A DNA stretch of 64,000 nt from Neobacillus nitrireducens. GTDB taxonomy: Bacteria; Bacillota; Bacilli; Bacillales; Cytobacillaceae. The translations under genes were made by a program, and so were the position numbers. The notes under the pieces are model-generated. The model was not told where the DNA came from, did no database searches, and saw only the letters and a program-made list of their open reading frames with translations. Numbering within the stretch: position 1 is the stretch's first letter; each line of letters starts with the position of its first letter. Location of the stretch: positions 1,798,001 to 1,862,000 of the forward strand of contig NZ_CP133262.1 in assembly GCF_030915405.1 (NCBI RefSeq), in the 5' to 3' direction. Below are positions 26,177 through 35,658 of this stretch, in pieces.

Positions 26177-27337
26177 TTAATTATATTTTCTATGAGGTTT
26201 TTGGGGACTATACTCCATATTTTTGTCTCTTACATTAACCTTGTCTTTTTGCTTGTCTTGTTGCTTATCTTTTTGCATGTCTTTTTTCTTGTCTTTAGTT
26301 TTAGGGTCCCCGACTTTTTTGCTGTTCCCCTTTAGATTGACTTTCTCTTTATGATTTTCGTTTCTTGTGGTTTTTTTATTCTCAGAAGGTTTTTCCCTTT
26401 GATTATTTTGTTTTTGGTGCTGTGGTAGTTTCTTTTTAAGTTCAGCCGCTTCAACCTTTTTTGGTTGTCCTTGTGACTTTAATTTTCCATTCAACCTAAT
26501 TTTTTCGGTTATCCTTTTATTTTCAGAAATCCCTTTGTTTTGAATGGCTTTATGGTCTGATTGCTTTTTGAATTGCCCCGGAGGAATTTTGCCTGCTGGA
26601 TTCTTTAGTACGGCTCTATGCTCCGTTTTTTCCTCTACAGCTTTAGTCTTCGCCTTTTTAATTAAATTTCCCTGGATTTTATTTTCCTGGTATTTTCCAG
26701 TCGTTATTCCAAGTTTATGAGCTTTATTCATTTCACTTTCAGATGCTTTTAACACTGTAAGCTCTAGCTTTTCTTTATTTACTGACGCTTTAATTTCTTC
26801 AATGTTCTCTAGAAGCTTTTTTTCAATCCTATCATCAGATTCTTTCGTCCGTACTGTGGAAATAATAACGTGTTCCTGTGTCTTAAAGAAGCCTTCCTCT
26901 TTCATTTCAGCTAAAATAGATTGAGCTAATTTTGAAACATCCTTATTCCTCCATTTATTCAATTGAGAAATAATTTGTTTTCCTTCCTTGTTATAACCAG
27001 TTATCTCTACAACCTGCATTTTCTTATTTATACCTAGCTCAATGCTTGGATTTACATCAATAGACATATATGCATATGCCTTATTATTTTGATACATTGG
27101 AAAAAACGAACCAAGGAAGATCAATAATGCAGCCATTAAAGCCCAAACTGGTTTTAATTTAAGAATATTTATTACTGTATTATATTTATTAGTTTTAACA
27201 CTTTCCATTGGAAAAAAGTGTATCTCTTCACCAATTAGATATGGCTGATTTTGTCTCCTTGCATGCAAAAATTCACCTTCAGGGGTTAAAAGCGTAAGGC
27301 ATGCATCATCAATTTCCATAACAATTCCCTTTTTCAT
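26177..27337 (-). CDS. rsgI: RsgI-type anti-sigma-I factor
   Basis: A 386-residue membrane anti-sigma factor. Residues 1-50 form the cytoplasmic RsgI N-terminal domain that binds SigI. A single membrane helix (VWALMAALLIFLGSFFP) lies near residue 65-80. It is followed by the conserved extracellular domain with YMSIDVNPSIELGINKKMQVVEITGYN, where family members undergo autocleavage. The last 170 residues are a low-complexity Lys/Gln/Asn-rich tail, probably cell-wall facing. Its start overlaps the sigI stop by 4 bp. RsgI holds SigI inactive until heat or envelope stress triggers proteolysis. The tail has no recognisable sensor domain. Confidence 0.9.
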   Translation of the reverse strand: MKKGIVMEIDDACLTLLTPEGEFLHARRQNQPYLIGEEIHFFPMESVKTNKYNTVINILKLKPVWALMAALLIFLGSFFPMYQNNKAYAYMSIDVNPSIELGINKKMQVVEITGYNKEGKQIISQLNKWRNKDVSKLAQSILAEMKEEGFFKTQEHVIISTVRTKESDDRIEKKLLENIEEIKASVNKEKLELTVLKASESEMNKAHKLGITTGKYQENKIQGNLIKKAKTKAVEEKTEHRAVLKNPAGKIPPGQFKKQSDHKAIQNKGISENKRITEKIRLNGKLKSQGQPKKVEAAELKKKLPQHQKQNNQREKPSENKKTTRNENHKEKVNLKGNSKKVGDPKTKDKKKDMQKDKQQDKQKDKVNVRDKNMEYSPQKPHRKYN

Positions 27338-28080
27338 GTTTCAAGCACCCCCTTTATATAATCTTTCATGTAGACATAATCACTAGCTAAAATAAGTGCA
27401 ATTGCAATAATGTATTTTCTGTTTCGTTCAATTGTCTTTCTGCTGACATCTACCATGGTTTCTAATTGCTTAATTGGAAGACGTTTGTTAGTAAATAACA
27501 TTTCTTTCAGCTCCTGATTATCCACTAACATTTTAGCTGTTAAAATTGCACTTTTTCGGGCATCGAAGTGCTTTGGTGAATTCTCAACCAAGTCACTAAA
27601 ATTTAAATCAAAGGAAGTTAATAGTTTTTGAAAGTGAAGAATCTCATCTTTTCTCAATTGCTCATCATTTTTTTTATTGTACTCATCTAATGAGAGCTCG
27701 TTAACGATGATTGATCCTGCTGATTCTTCGTCGTTCTTTTCATCAGTTAAGTCAAAACTTAAATGTTGATTTTTGGACTGTTTACGAATATAGTCAATAA
27801 CTCTTCGTTTGATTATGACTTCGGAAAAACTCAATAGAGAGCTGCCGCGCTCCGTTGAATATTTCTCTATCGCCTCGTTAAATGCGATGAGACCAATGCT
27901 AAATTCATCATCGGATTCATAAATATATCGTCTACATACAGAAGACACTGTTTTTGCAATAAATGGCTTATATGCACGGATTATTTCATCCAGTAGATAT
28001 TGATCACCTTGTTGAATTAAGAGTACGGTTTCTTCCAAAGTTCGCTTTTTCTTTTTGGCCATAAACAATAAACTTAGCAT
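27334..28080 (-). CDS. sigI: RNA polymerase sigma factor SigI
   Basis: A 248-residue sigma-70-family factor of the SigI group. Region 2 has FIAKTVSSVCRRYIYESDDEFSIGLIAFNEAIEKYS and VIKRRVIDYIRK, and the C-terminal helix-turn-helix has RLPIKQLETMVDVSRKTIERNRKYI. In Bacillus SigI serves heat and cell-envelope stress. The ATG at 28080 is chosen because AGAGGTGAGCGA precedes it and MLSLLF matches B. subtilis SigI; upstream ATGs lack ribosome sites. It is cotranscribed with rsgI (4-bp overlap). A possible SigI-type promoter lies 88-117 bp upstream. Confidence 0.92.
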   Translation of the reverse strand: MLSLLFMAKKKKRTLEETVLLIQQGDQYLLDEIIRAYKPFIAKTVSSVCRRYIYESDDEFSIGLIAFNEAIEKYSTERGSSLLSFSEVIIKRRVIDYIRKQSKNQHLSFDLTDEKNDEESAGSIIVNELSLDEYNKKNDEQLRKDEILHFQKLLTSFDLNFSDLVENSPKHFDARKSAILTAKMLVDNQELKEMLFTNKRLPIKQLETMVDVSRKTIERNRKYIIAIALILASDYVYMKDYIKGVLET

Positions 28081-28167
28081 TCGCTCACCTCTATTCGACC
28101 AATTATAACATACGAGTGTCGTAATTGAGTCCATGAGTTTTGGCGAATGCTTTTTTCTCTACATAGT

Positions 28168-28197
28168 TACGTTTCTTCTTAATCAGTTTGTGGGGGT
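28168..28197 (-). promoter_or_regulatory. Possible SigI-type autoregulatory promoter
   Basis: On the minus strand ACCCCC (28192-28197) is followed after 20 bp by CGTA (28168-28171). SigI promoters are described with an ACCCCC-like -35 and a CGAA-like -10, from memory. Position fits autoregulation; the -10 match is imperfect. Confidence 0.45.
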
Positions 28198-28220
28198 TCT
28201 TATAAAAAATTTTTTCCCAA

Positions 28221-28264
28221 TATAAAAGCTTCAAATCAGAATAACCTGATTTGAAGCTTTTATA
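28221..28264. terminator. Long hairpin terminator between sigI and the membrane protein gene
   Basis: TATAAAAGCTTCAAATCAG and its exact complement form a 19-bp stem. On the minus strand it ends the 28274-28738 gene, just upstream of the sigI promoter. Confidence 0.85.
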
Positions 28265-28273
28265 TTAAAAATA

Positions 28274-28738
28274 TTAATTTTTGTCCTTTAAAAACAAGAT
28301 CGATTGAATCAAAAAACCAATAAGTAAACCGGGAATTAAAAATAACATCGGTAAAAATATAGGACCGGGATGTATATGAAAAATCGTCACTTTAGGAGAT
28401 ACCATTAACCCCACCGTAACAAAGTAGGCACAAAAGACAAATGGTAAAAACGAATATTTTTCATTATCCGGCATGACAGAACGGTAACCATCCCACATAG
28501 AAAACATGTAGACACATGGATAAAACATAAGCCATTGATAGTTAATAACCGCTTCTGCCTGCTCAATTTCACCTAGAAAGCTGTACATAATCGCTGTGTT
28601 AAAACGACTATAAACATTTATTGTTACCTCTAAGGTAACAAACAATATCCCCTTGATATACTGACCCAATAGTAATTGACTAAAACCAGGAAAAGCAATA
28701 TTCCATAAAACGGCTTCGAGTTTGCTCATTTTTTTCAT
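28274..28738 (-). CDS. Hypothetical membrane protein, 154 aa
   Basis: An integral membrane protein with about four hydrophobic helices (near residues 10-40, 65-80, 90-110 and 120-145). It starts MKKMSKLEAVLWNIAFPGFSQLLLGQYIKG, where the PGFSQLLLGQY motif recalls small membrane proteins of the TM2-like or processing type. No enzymatic motif is seen. The ATG at 28738 is preferred because AGCGGGA precedes it and upstream residues look unconserved. It stands alone, ending in a long terminator. Function unknown. Confidence 0.65.
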   Translation of the reverse strand: MKKMSKLEAVLWNIAFPGFSQLLLGQYIKGILFVTLEVTINVYSRFNTAIMYSFLGEIEQAEAVINYQWLMFYPCVYMFSMWDGYRSVMPDNEKYSFLPFVFCAYFVTVGLMVSPKVTIFHIHPGPIFLPMLFLIPGLLIGFLIQSILFLKDKN

Positions 28739-28847
28739 TATAATCCCGCTTCTCAGGCATATTTTTGGTAAGCTAAAAAAACACCTCATCTTAGCTTATC
28801 CAGTCTATGCCTAAAAATATCGAAAAATAAATATTTTTCCCAACAAC

Positions 28848-30359
28848 TTAATTCTTTTTTAAGATGCGTAAGTAGTTTTTTACAAACCCAACCCAATCTC
28901 GATTTTTCTGGAAATAACTCTTAAAAAGTTGTAGAAATAACGGAAATTTGTCAGAATAGGGATACCAATGTATTTCACTTTTTTTTCGACCGTTATCCTC
29001 AACAATTGCTTTTTCGTGGCAAAAAATTCTTAAGCCTGCATCCCCATGGTATCTTCCAATTCCACTTTGTTTAGCACCTCCAAAAGGAAGACCATGATTT
29101 GCAATACTAATAATTGCGTCATTAATAACAACTGCACCAGATATAAGCTTTGAGGCTACCCTTCTTGCTTTTTCTTTATCATTTGTCCATACGCTGGCAT
29201 TTAATCCGTAAACTGTATCGTTTGCGAGACCTATCGCTTCCTCTTCATTATCAAAAGGCAAGACAGGAAGAAGCGGCCCAAAAGATTCTTCCTGAATAAT
29301 TTTCATTTGATGATTTACATTTGTTACGACAGTTAATGGTAAATACATTCCGTTTGCCCACCTCTCAGGTGGGAGCCCTGTTTCTAGTCGTGCGCCTTTA
29401 CTTAGAGCATCTTCAAGCTGGTCTTTAACGATTTGTAATTGTGCCGGGAACGTCATCGAACCAACATCTGAATTTTGATCATTTCCCTGTTTAAGATTCT
29501 TGATTTCTTTTTTTAATAAGGCAAGGAACTGTGGAAAGATTGTTTTTTCAACATATAGCCGTTCTGCACTCATACATACCTGACCGCTGTTGGTAAATGC
29601 AGCCCATGCCGCTCCTTTTGCGGCTCTTTCTAAATGAGCGTCAGCAAACACAATCATCGGGTCCTTCCCGCCAAGCTCAAGCGTTGTCGGAATTAGGTTC
29701 TCTGCAGCAACCTGCTGAATAATTTTTCCGGTTCTAACGGACCCTGTAAAAAAGATATAATCCGGTTTTCCATTTGTAAATGCTGCCCCTACCTCTTTTC
29801 CGCCATGGGCTACTTGCACGACCCCCTCTGGTAAGCCTGCTTTCTCAAATAGCTCCTCAATACATTTTCCGACTAGGGGAGTTACTTCCGATGGTTTTAG
29901 AATCACCGTATTTCCTGCCGCCAAAGCACTGAGCATGGGGACCATCGCCAGTTGCATTGGATAATTCCAGGGTGAAATAATTAACACAACACCTCTTGGC
30001 ATATATTCAATAAACGATTTTTTACCAATCAATAATAGGGGTGTTTTTACTTTCTGGCGACGAAGATGTTTTTTGCCATGCCTAACAATATGATCAATAG
30101 CGTCAAGGGTTGGCATAATATCAGCAACCAGTGCTTCCGTGACTACTTTACCACTGTCCTCCGCGATAATTTTCCCTATTTCCTCCATCTGTTCAACAAT
30201 AATCTCTTTAAGCTTCAAAAGATAGCTCGCTCGGTCTGAAAAAGTCAGATTACTCCACTGTTGAAAAGCCCCTTTTCCCCTTTCATAAAAGCTGTCAACT
30301 TTACTGATCGGTGTTTCCGCAATTTCCCCGATTTGTTTTCCTGTTGCGGGAGCTATCAC
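28848..30359 (-). CDS. NAD(P)+-dependent aldehyde dehydrogenase
   Basis: A full-length aldehyde dehydrogenase superfamily enzyme, about 503 residues. The catalytic cysteine lies in NSGQVCMSAERLYV, the general-base Glu in LELGGKDP, and the nucleotide-binding segment is FTGSVRTGK. The C-terminal 40 residues are hydrophobic and basic, a possible membrane anchor as in fatty-aldehyde dehydrogenases. It lies 44 bp after a thioester-reductase-like gene, so the pair may handle long-chain aldehydes. The start is unclear: GTG at 30359 lacks a ribosome site. An ATT at 30386, 7 bases after AAAGGGGTG, would give IVAIQEKLTVIAPATG and may be the true rare start. Confidence 0.85.
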   Translation of the reverse strand: MIAPATGKQIGEIAETPISKVDSFYERGKGAFQQWSNLTFSDRASYLLKLKEIIVEQMEEIGKIIAEDSGKVVTEALVADIMPTLDAIDHIVRHGKKHLRRQKVKTPLLLIGKKSFIEYMPRGVVLIISPWNYPMQLAMVPMLSALAAGNTVILKPSEVTPLVGKCIEELFEKAGLPEGVVQVAHGGKEVGAAFTNGKPDYIFFTGSVRTGKIIQQVAAENLIPTTLELGGKDPMIVFADAHLERAAKGAAWAAFTNSGQVCMSAERLYVEKTIFPQFLALLKKEIKNLKQGNDQNSDVGSMTFPAQLQIVKDQLEDALSKGARLETGLPPERWANGMYLPLTVVTNVNHQMKIIQEESFGPLLPVLPFDNEEEAIGLANDTVYGLNASVWTNDKEKARRVASKLISGAVVINDAIISIANHGLPFGGAKQSGIGRYHGDAGLRIFCHEKAIVEDNGRKKSEIHWYPYSDKFPLFLQLFKSYFQKNRDWVGFVKNYLRILKKN

Positions 30360-30403
30360 CGTTAGTTTTTCTTGAATTGCAACAATAAGTCGTCACCCCT
30401 TTA

Positions 30404-31501
30404 TTATAAAATGTTTATTTGATAGGTTGGGTTATCCTTTTGTTTGATGTAAAAAGCTGTCATAGGCTTAATCCCATCTTTAAAGTCAGGACAGGTTATC
30501 CCTGAACCCTCTAAATCAGATACGGTCTGTTTGCAATCATAGTGCCCTTTCCAAGTAAAATAATCTAAAGCTTCTTTCTCCACCCTAAGATATTTTCTCA
30601 TCGGTTTAATGGATAAGAACCATTTACCTAGGGTTAGCGGAATCATTCCTTTTGGCTGTTTGTTCAGTAATTCTTTCATCATTATTTCATATATTTCAGA
30701 AGCACGGTAGGGGTGGGGGTCTGTTAGATGATAGGTCTTTCCAGCAGCTTTGTCTAAATGGCTCAGATAAGTAGTTGCTTGAATAATATAGTCAATTGGA
30801 ACAAGGTTTACATAGGCTTCACCTTTTCCAAGTCGGGGTATAAGCGGGAGAAATTTTAATCGATCTAAAAAGTTCATAATAAAATACGGCCCATCAAATT
30901 TAATGGTTTCACCTGTATGGGAGTGACCTTTGACAATCCCAGGACGGATAATGGTAATAGGTACCTCATCTTTTAGTTTATCCACTAAAACTTCTGCTTT
31001 ATATTTTGTTTCTTCATAGTGATTTTTAAAACTCTCCGGAGCGATGAGTTCCGTTTCATATAGAGTCCCTTCTCTATTTCCAACAACATACGCTGTACTA
31101 AAATAAATATATCTTTCTATGTTTGGTAACTTTTTCACCCACTCATTTACGTTTTCTGTACCTTTAACATTGACTTTATAAGCAATTTCTCTAGGAACAG
31201 CTAAATCATAGATCGCGGCTAGATGGTAAACATGTGTAACTTTTTGCTGTAATTCCTGATTTTCCTCTGGTGTAATCGCAAGGTATGGTTTAGTGATATC
31301 CCCAATAATAATTTTGAAGGAAGACACCTCTAACCTATATTCTGAAATAATAGCCGTTCGTTCTTTATTTGCCTTCTCCACCATTTCAGGCAGGACAAGA
31401 ACATAAACAGTTCCATTGAAGTGATTTCTTTTTAGGACTTCACGAATCAATTGGTTACAAATAAAACCGGGAAAACCAGTAAAAAAATACCCTTTTTCCA
31501 A
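30404..31501 (-). CDS. SDR / thioester-reductase-like NAD-binding protein
   Basis: A 365-residue extended short-chain dehydrogenase of the NAD-binding-4 (fatty acyl-CoA reductase or thioester reductase) type. The cofactor motif is at the N-terminus (GFPGFICNQLIREVL), and the catalytic pair lies in YEETKYKAE after the STAYV serine region. The start is TTG at 31501, with AAGGAGGAG upstream. With the downstream aldehyde dehydrogenase it may interconvert acyl thioesters, aldehydes and acids. Substrates are unknown; an NDP-sugar epimerase is a less likely reading because the C-terminal region is acyl-reductase-like. Confidence 0.75.
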   Translation of the reverse strand: MEKGYFFTGFPGFICNQLIREVLKRNHFNGTVYVLVLPEMVEKANKERTAIISEYRLEVSSFKIIIGDITKPYLAITPEENQELQQKVTHVYHLAAIYDLAVPREIAYKVNVKGTENVNEWVKKLPNIERYIYFSTAYVVGNREGTLYETELIAPESFKNHYEETKYKAEVLVDKLKDEVPITIIRPGIVKGHSHTGETIKFDGPYFIMNFLDRLKFLPLIPRLGKGEAYVNLVPIDYIIQATTYLSHLDKAAGKTYHLTDPHPYRASEIYEIMMKELLNKQPKGMIPLTLGKWFLSIKPMRKYLRVEKEALDYFTWKGHYDCKQTVSDLEGSGITCPDFKDGIKPMTAFYIKQKDNPTYQINIL

Positions 31502-31610
31502 CGTATCTCCTCCTTAGTCTATAACTAGACGATTGTAACCATTGTAAAGTCCCATGAAAAGATTCGTCCATGGGTAATTAGCCTGAATTTTCTGTTTAAT
31601 GTTATTTTAA

Positions 31611-31640
31611 AAGAAGACGGGTTTCAATCCCGTCTTCTTT
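31611..31640 (-). terminator. prfC terminator
   Basis: AAGAAGACGGG and CCCGTCTTCTT form an 11-bp stem around a 7-base loop next to the prfC stop codon. Confidence 0.85.
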
Positions 31641-33221
31641 CTATGCTTCCTGATCCATTGGATTATAGAGTTTGACCGTTGGATTTTTCTCCTGGAACCA
31701 TCTGAGCGCAAAGTCGTTTTCAAACAAAAATACATATTGGTCAAAACGGTCTTTGACTAGAAGTGACCGGGAACTAGATAAATTTTCATCCACCGTTTCA
31801 CCTTCTACCCAGCGTGCTATTTTAGAGCCCATTCGTTCCATTAATACTTCAGCATTATACTCATTTCTCATTCGATGCTCAAAAACCTCAAACTGCAATT
31901 GACCAACTGCACCTAATAAATAGTCATCGGTTTTAATGGTTTTATAAAGCTGGATTGCACCTTCTTGGACGAGTTGCTGAATTCCTTTATAAAAGGATTT
32001 TTGCTTCATTACGTTTTTGGCTGAAACTCTAACATACAATTCTGGTGTAAACTGCGGCAGCCTTTCATATTGAAAGTCATCCTTCCCAGATGTTAAAGTA
32101 TCTCCTATTTGATAAGTGCCGGTGTCATACAAACCAATAATATCACCACTGACCGCCTCATCCACTGTGCTTCGTTCTTCAGCCATAAAGGATGTCGATT
32201 GGGAAAGCTTTATTTGTTTATTTAAGCGAGGAATATTCACTGTCATACCACGCTCAAATTTCCCGGAACAGACACGCACAAATGCAATTCTGTCTCGGTG
32301 TGCAGGATTCATATTGGCCTGAATTTTAAAGACAAAGCCAGAAAATTGTTCCCCTAACGGATCAATTTTCCCAACGGATGAATTACGTGCCTTTGGCGCC
32401 GGAGCAAATTCCAAGTAGGACTCAAGAAAGGTCTGAACACCAAAGGCAGTTAAGGCACTCCCAAAGAATACAGGTGTTAGGTTACCTGCGGCTATCTTTT
32501 CAGCTGAAAATTCATTTCCAGCCTCATTAAGCAGCATAATTTCATCAAGTGTTTGATCATACAGTCCTGACGTTTTTAAGGGATGTTCCCCAGCAATTTC
32601 TCCATCTTCATTGAGTGGAATAAATCGTTCACTATCCTCGACACGGAACTGTTCCACCCGATTGTTAAATCGATCATAAATACCAAGGAATTCTTTTCCC
32701 ATACCGATTGGCCAGTTCATTGGATAGGATTCAATGCCGAGAACCTCTTCTAATTCAGCCAAAAGTTCAAGCGGCGGCTTGCCTTGGCGATCGAGTTTAT
32801 TCATAAATGTAAAAATCGGAATACCGCGCATTCGGCATACTTTAAAAAGCTTGAGTGTTTGCGCCTCGATCCCTTTTGCAGCATCGACAATCATCACAGC
32901 ACTATCAACAGCCATTAAGGTGCGGTACGTATCTTCACTGAAATCCTGGTGCCCAGGAGTATCCAAAATATTCACTCGAAATCCATCATAGTCAAATTGC
33001 ATTACACTGGAGGTTACGGAAATACCCCGCTGTTTTTCTATTTCCATCCAGTCACTTGTTGCAAACTTTCCCGTTTTCTTCGCCTTAACAGTACCTGCAT
33101 CACGAATGGCACCGCCGAATAATAGTAATTTTTCAGTCAGCGTGGTTTTTCCGGCATCCGGATGGGAAATAATCGCAAATGTCCGGCGTGACAATACATC
33201 TTCTTTAAAATTGTTACCCAT
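31641..33221 (-). CDS. prfC: Peptide chain release factor 3
   Basis: A 526-residue translational GTPase of the RF3 family. The G domain shows the P-loop [16 protein letters not shown], the switch segment [30 protein letters not shown] and the base-specifying NKLD. Domain II and the RF3-type C-terminal domain follow ([24 protein letters not shown]). It recycles RF1 and RF2 after termination and helps quality control on the ribosome. The ATG at 33221 follows AGAGGAAAACG; an ATG at 33269 is upstream of the ribosome site. Single gene with its own terminator. Confidence 0.93.
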   Translation of the reverse strand: MGNNFKEDVLSRRTFAIISHPDAGKTTLTEKLLLFGGAIRDAGTVKAKKTGKFATSDWMEIEKQRGISVTSSVMQFDYDGFRVNILDTPGHQDFSEDTYRTLMAVDSAVMIVDAAKGIEAQTLKLFKVCRMRGIPIFTFMNKLDRQGKPPLELLAELEEVLGIESYPMNWPIGMGKEFLGIYDRFNNRVEQFRVEDSERFIPLNEDGEIAGEHPLKTSGLYDQTLDEIMLLNEAGNEFSAEKIAAGNLTPVFFGSALTAFGVQTFLESYLEFAPAPKARNSSVGKIDPLGEQFSGFVFKIQANMNPAHRDRIAFVRVCSGKFERGMTVNIPRLNKQIKLSQSTSFMAEERSTVDEAVSGDIIGLYDTGTYQIGDTLTSGKDDFQYERLPQFTPELYVRVSAKNVMKQKSFYKGIQQLVQEGAIQLYKTIKTDDYLLGAVGQLQFEVFEHRMRNEYNAEVLMERMGSKIARWVEGETVDENLSSSRSLLVKDRFDQYVFLFENDFALRWFQEKNPTVKLYNPMDQEA

Positions 33222-33306
33222 TTCGTTTTCCTCTCTTTTGACAATAAATATTTTTGTCCATAACTTCAATCTTATCTCTCAAACGGAAACTTTGCAATAT
33301 TTCTTT

Positions 33307-33332
33307 AAACACATGGGCATAAAGAATATAAT
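33307..33332 (+). promoter_or_regulatory. Sigma-A type promoter of the 86-aa gene
   Basis: A TTTAAA-like -35 is followed after 17 bp by a perfect TATAAT at 33327-33332. The first good ribosome site (GGAGG at 33384) and TTG start at 33397 lie about 65 bp further on. Confidence 0.5.
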
Positions 33333-33396
33333 GAAAGAAAGCGGTAATGAGGAAAATAAGTACCGTAAATACATAACCACAACGGAGGTACATGTC

Positions 33397-33657
33397 TTGG
33401 AGATTACTAAAATTGATCAGCAGACTTTAAATTTTTTGCATAAAGCATTTGAAATTGTTCTCAATGAGAATAAGATTCCTTTTAATAAAATTGGCATTGC
33501 AGAAGAAGACGCACAATTATTATTTTTGTATGAAGGAAAAGATGAAAAAGTTCATGTTTTTAGATGGAATAAAGAATCATGTATCGGTGCGAGTATCGGC
33601 GCAATTGCTCAAAGTGTATTACTGCCAATCATTCCACATCTTCGTTTATTATCATAG
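33397..33657 (+). CDS. Hypothetical protein, 86 aa
   Basis: A small protein starting at TTG 33397, 8 bases after CGGAGG. The longer open frame upstream lies antisense to prfC and in the promoter, so it is not counted. The sequence (MEITKIDQQTLNFLHKAFEIVLNENKIPFNKIGIAEEDAQLLFLYEGKDEKVHVFRW...) begins with an amphipathic helix and ends in GASIGAIAQSVLLPIIPHLRLL, a hydrophobic segment that could insert in or contact the membrane. No family recognised. It has a clear promoter and terminator. Confidence 0.6.
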   Translation: MEITKIDQQTLNFLHKAFEIVLNENKIPFNKIGIAEEDAQLLFLYEGKDEKVHVFRWNKESCIGASIGAIAQSVLLPIIPHLRLLS

Positions 33658-33669
33658 CCCTTCTAGCCC

Positions 33670-33710
33670 ACACCAGCATTTTTCCCTAACCGCGCTGGTG
33701 TATTTTTTTT
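33670..33710 (+). terminator. Terminator after the 86-aa gene
   Basis: ACACCAGC and GCTGGTGT pair around a 16-base loop and are followed by a run of T residues. Confidence 0.75.
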
Positions 33711-33805
33711 GATGAAGGCATTTGAGTTTCCCACTAATTCCCACATCCATTTTTCTGGAAATCCCTTTATAATAGAGTATGACTCTGTTGAAGGAGATGA
33801 ATGCA

Positions 33806-35539
33806 TTGAATCAAAGTATAAGAAAAGTATCTAAATTTATTCCGCACATTGCAGCGTTCATATTAGTAATTGCAGGCATTATCTGGATCGTTCAAACAAC
33901 AAATAATGAAATATCTATTCCATTTTCCTCTGTTGAAAAAACAATTCAGGAGCAAAATGGAAAAACAGTCCTATTAGATGAACAGGCGAACGGTAAACTC
34001 TATATTAAAATTGGAGAATCAGAATACGTGTCTCATGTCCCTCCAGAGAGCCAAATGATTGACAGGCTAGTTGGTAAATATAATATTGATTATTCGTATT
34101 CAACAAGCAGTCGCTATGGGAAGTGGATTTTGGGCGGCGTTATTCTCTTGCTTGTTGGAGCTGCCCTTGCACTTCAAAAAACAAAAGGCGGCTTTGGTCT
34201 AAATAATTCAATGAAAAATAGTGTGGCAAATGCTCGACCACTTCCACAAATTAGTTTAAAAGATGTAGGTGGCCTCGGGGACGAAATGAAGGAAGAAATC
34301 TTACAAACCCTCACAACCCTAAAAGAACCGGAACGAGCAATAAAGTTGGGGATTAAACCACCAAAAGGAATTTTGCTGTACGGGCCTCCCGGAACTGGCA
34401 AAACCTTGCTTGCTCAAGCAATTGCTCGTGAACTAAATGCTTCATTTTTCACAGCCAGTGGATCAGCTTTTAATGAAATGTTTATTGGTGTAGGGGCAAG
34501 CCGGGTCCGTTCCTTGTTCAAAACAGCAAGAAAACAAAGCCCCGCTGTTATTTTCATCGATGAAGTGGATGCTCTTGCTGCTAAAAGAAAGGCCCATGGC
34601 GGCGAGGAAGCAGAAAAAACATTAACTGAGTTACTTGTACAGTTGGATGGCGGACATTCTAATGATGGAATTCTATTTATTGCTGCAACCAATAGAAAAG
34701 ATTTGCTCGATGAAGCTTTTCTTCGACCTGGAAGGATTGACTTCTCCTTCCAGGTACCGCTTCCCGATACAAAGGGAAGAAGAGAAATTATTACTATTCA
34801 TGCGAAAGGGAAATCCTTTGCATCCGATGTACTTCCACAATTAGATGCATTGGCAGAAAGCACCTCTGGTTTTTCCGGTGCAGAACTTCAATCCCTTTTT
34901 GAAACGGCCAGTAGAAGAGCTGTTCGGAACGGACAGGATATGATTAAGAAGCAAGATCTTGACTACGCCCTTGATAGAACCATTTTGGGGAGTACTTCCC
35001 GTTCATTGCAAGACCTTGAAACAAAGCGAAGAGTTGCCATCCATGAAGCAGGACATGCCATTGTAGCCTCTTTAACAAAGCCAGGTTCTGTAAGGAAAGC
35101 TACAATAATCCCTCGCGGAGAGGCATTGGGGTATGTTGCACCCATTCCAAAGGAAATGCAGCTTTCGACAACCAGTGATTTACTAGAGCGTGTGGCAATG
35201 GTCTTAGCAGGCGGAGTTGCCGAAAGAATGCATCTGGGTGAACATAGCATCGGTGTAAGCGGCGATGTTGGACAAGCAAAACAAATGATTGAGCAGATGG
35301 TGGATTCCGGAATGCTTGAGGAAGGTTTCAGCTTGACTTTCAATAAACAGGATAAAGAAGAAAAAATGAAAGATCTATTTGGAAAAGCGTTAGAAAAAGC
35401 AGAAAATCTCATGAAAAGCTATCATGATCAATACCAACATTTAGTTGAAGCATTATTAAAAAAAGAAACACTTGAAGGCTCCGAAATCGAAGAGATTGTT
35501 TGGGGAAAGAAGACTAATTTAAGTGAAAAGATTGTTTAA
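33806..35539 (+). CDS. FtsH-like AAA+ membrane zinc protease (compact paralog)
   Basis: A 577-residue FtsH-family protein. Two membrane helices (about 12-30 and 107-123) bracket a short extracytoplasmic domain. The AAA+ module has Walker A GPPGTGKT (193-200), a pore-loop region MFIGVGASRVR, Walker B VIFIDE (248-253) and an arginine-finger region RPGRID. The M41 protease domain has HEAGH (413-417) and a distal Asp in SGDVGQAKQ (D487) as zinc ligands. It is shorter than housekeeping FtsH and lacks its long C-terminal tail, so it is probably a second, specialised copy. The TTG at 33806 is chosen because AAGGAG lies 9 bases upstream; ATGs at 33779 and 33797 are badly placed. Confidence 0.85.
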   Translation: MNQSIRKVSKFIPHIAAFILVIAGIIWIVQTTNNEISIPFSSVEKTIQEQNGKTVLLDEQANGKLYIKIGESEYVSHVPPESQMIDRLVGKYNIDYSYSTSSRYGKWILGGVILLLVGAALALQKTKGGFGLNNSMKNSVANARPLPQISLKDVGGLGDEMKEEILQTLTTLKEPERAIKLGIKPPKGILLYGPPGTGKTLLAQAIARELNASFFTASGSAFNEMFIGVGASRVRSLFKTARKQSPAVIFIDEVDALAAKRKAHGGEEAEKTLTELLVQLDGGHSNDGILFIAATNRKDLLDEAFLRPGRIDFSFQVPLPDTKGRREIITIHAKGKSFASDVLPQLDALAESTSGFSGAELQSLFETASRRAVRNGQDMIKKQDLDYALDRTILGSTSRSLQDLETKRRVAIHEAGHAIVASLTKPGSVRKATIIPRGEALGYVAPIPKEMQLSTTSDLLERVAMVLAGGVAERMHLGEHSIGVSGDVGQAKQMIEQMVDSGMLEEGFSLTFNKQDKEEKMKDLFGKALEKAENLMKSYHDQYQHLVEALLKKETLEGSEIEEIVWGKKTNLSEKIV

Positions 35540-35550
35540 TATAGTAATAG

Positions 35551-35580
35551 AAAACCAGGTTCTAGCGCCTGGTTTTATTT
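35551..35580 (+). terminator. Terminator after the FtsH-like gene
   Basis: AAAACCAGG and CCTGGTTTT pair around an 8-base loop, followed by ATTTTTATTT. Confidence 0.8.
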
Positions 35581-35658
35581 TTATTTGCGATTTATTATTT
35601 CATGGTTTTTTAATTTGGTGGAACACTAATTGTAGTTCACAAAAAGGAAGTGGGTATA

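Noticed and set aside
33106..33396. Upstream extension of the frame of the 86-aa gene
   Set aside because: It runs antisense to prfC and through a likely promoter; the ribosome site supports TTG 33397.
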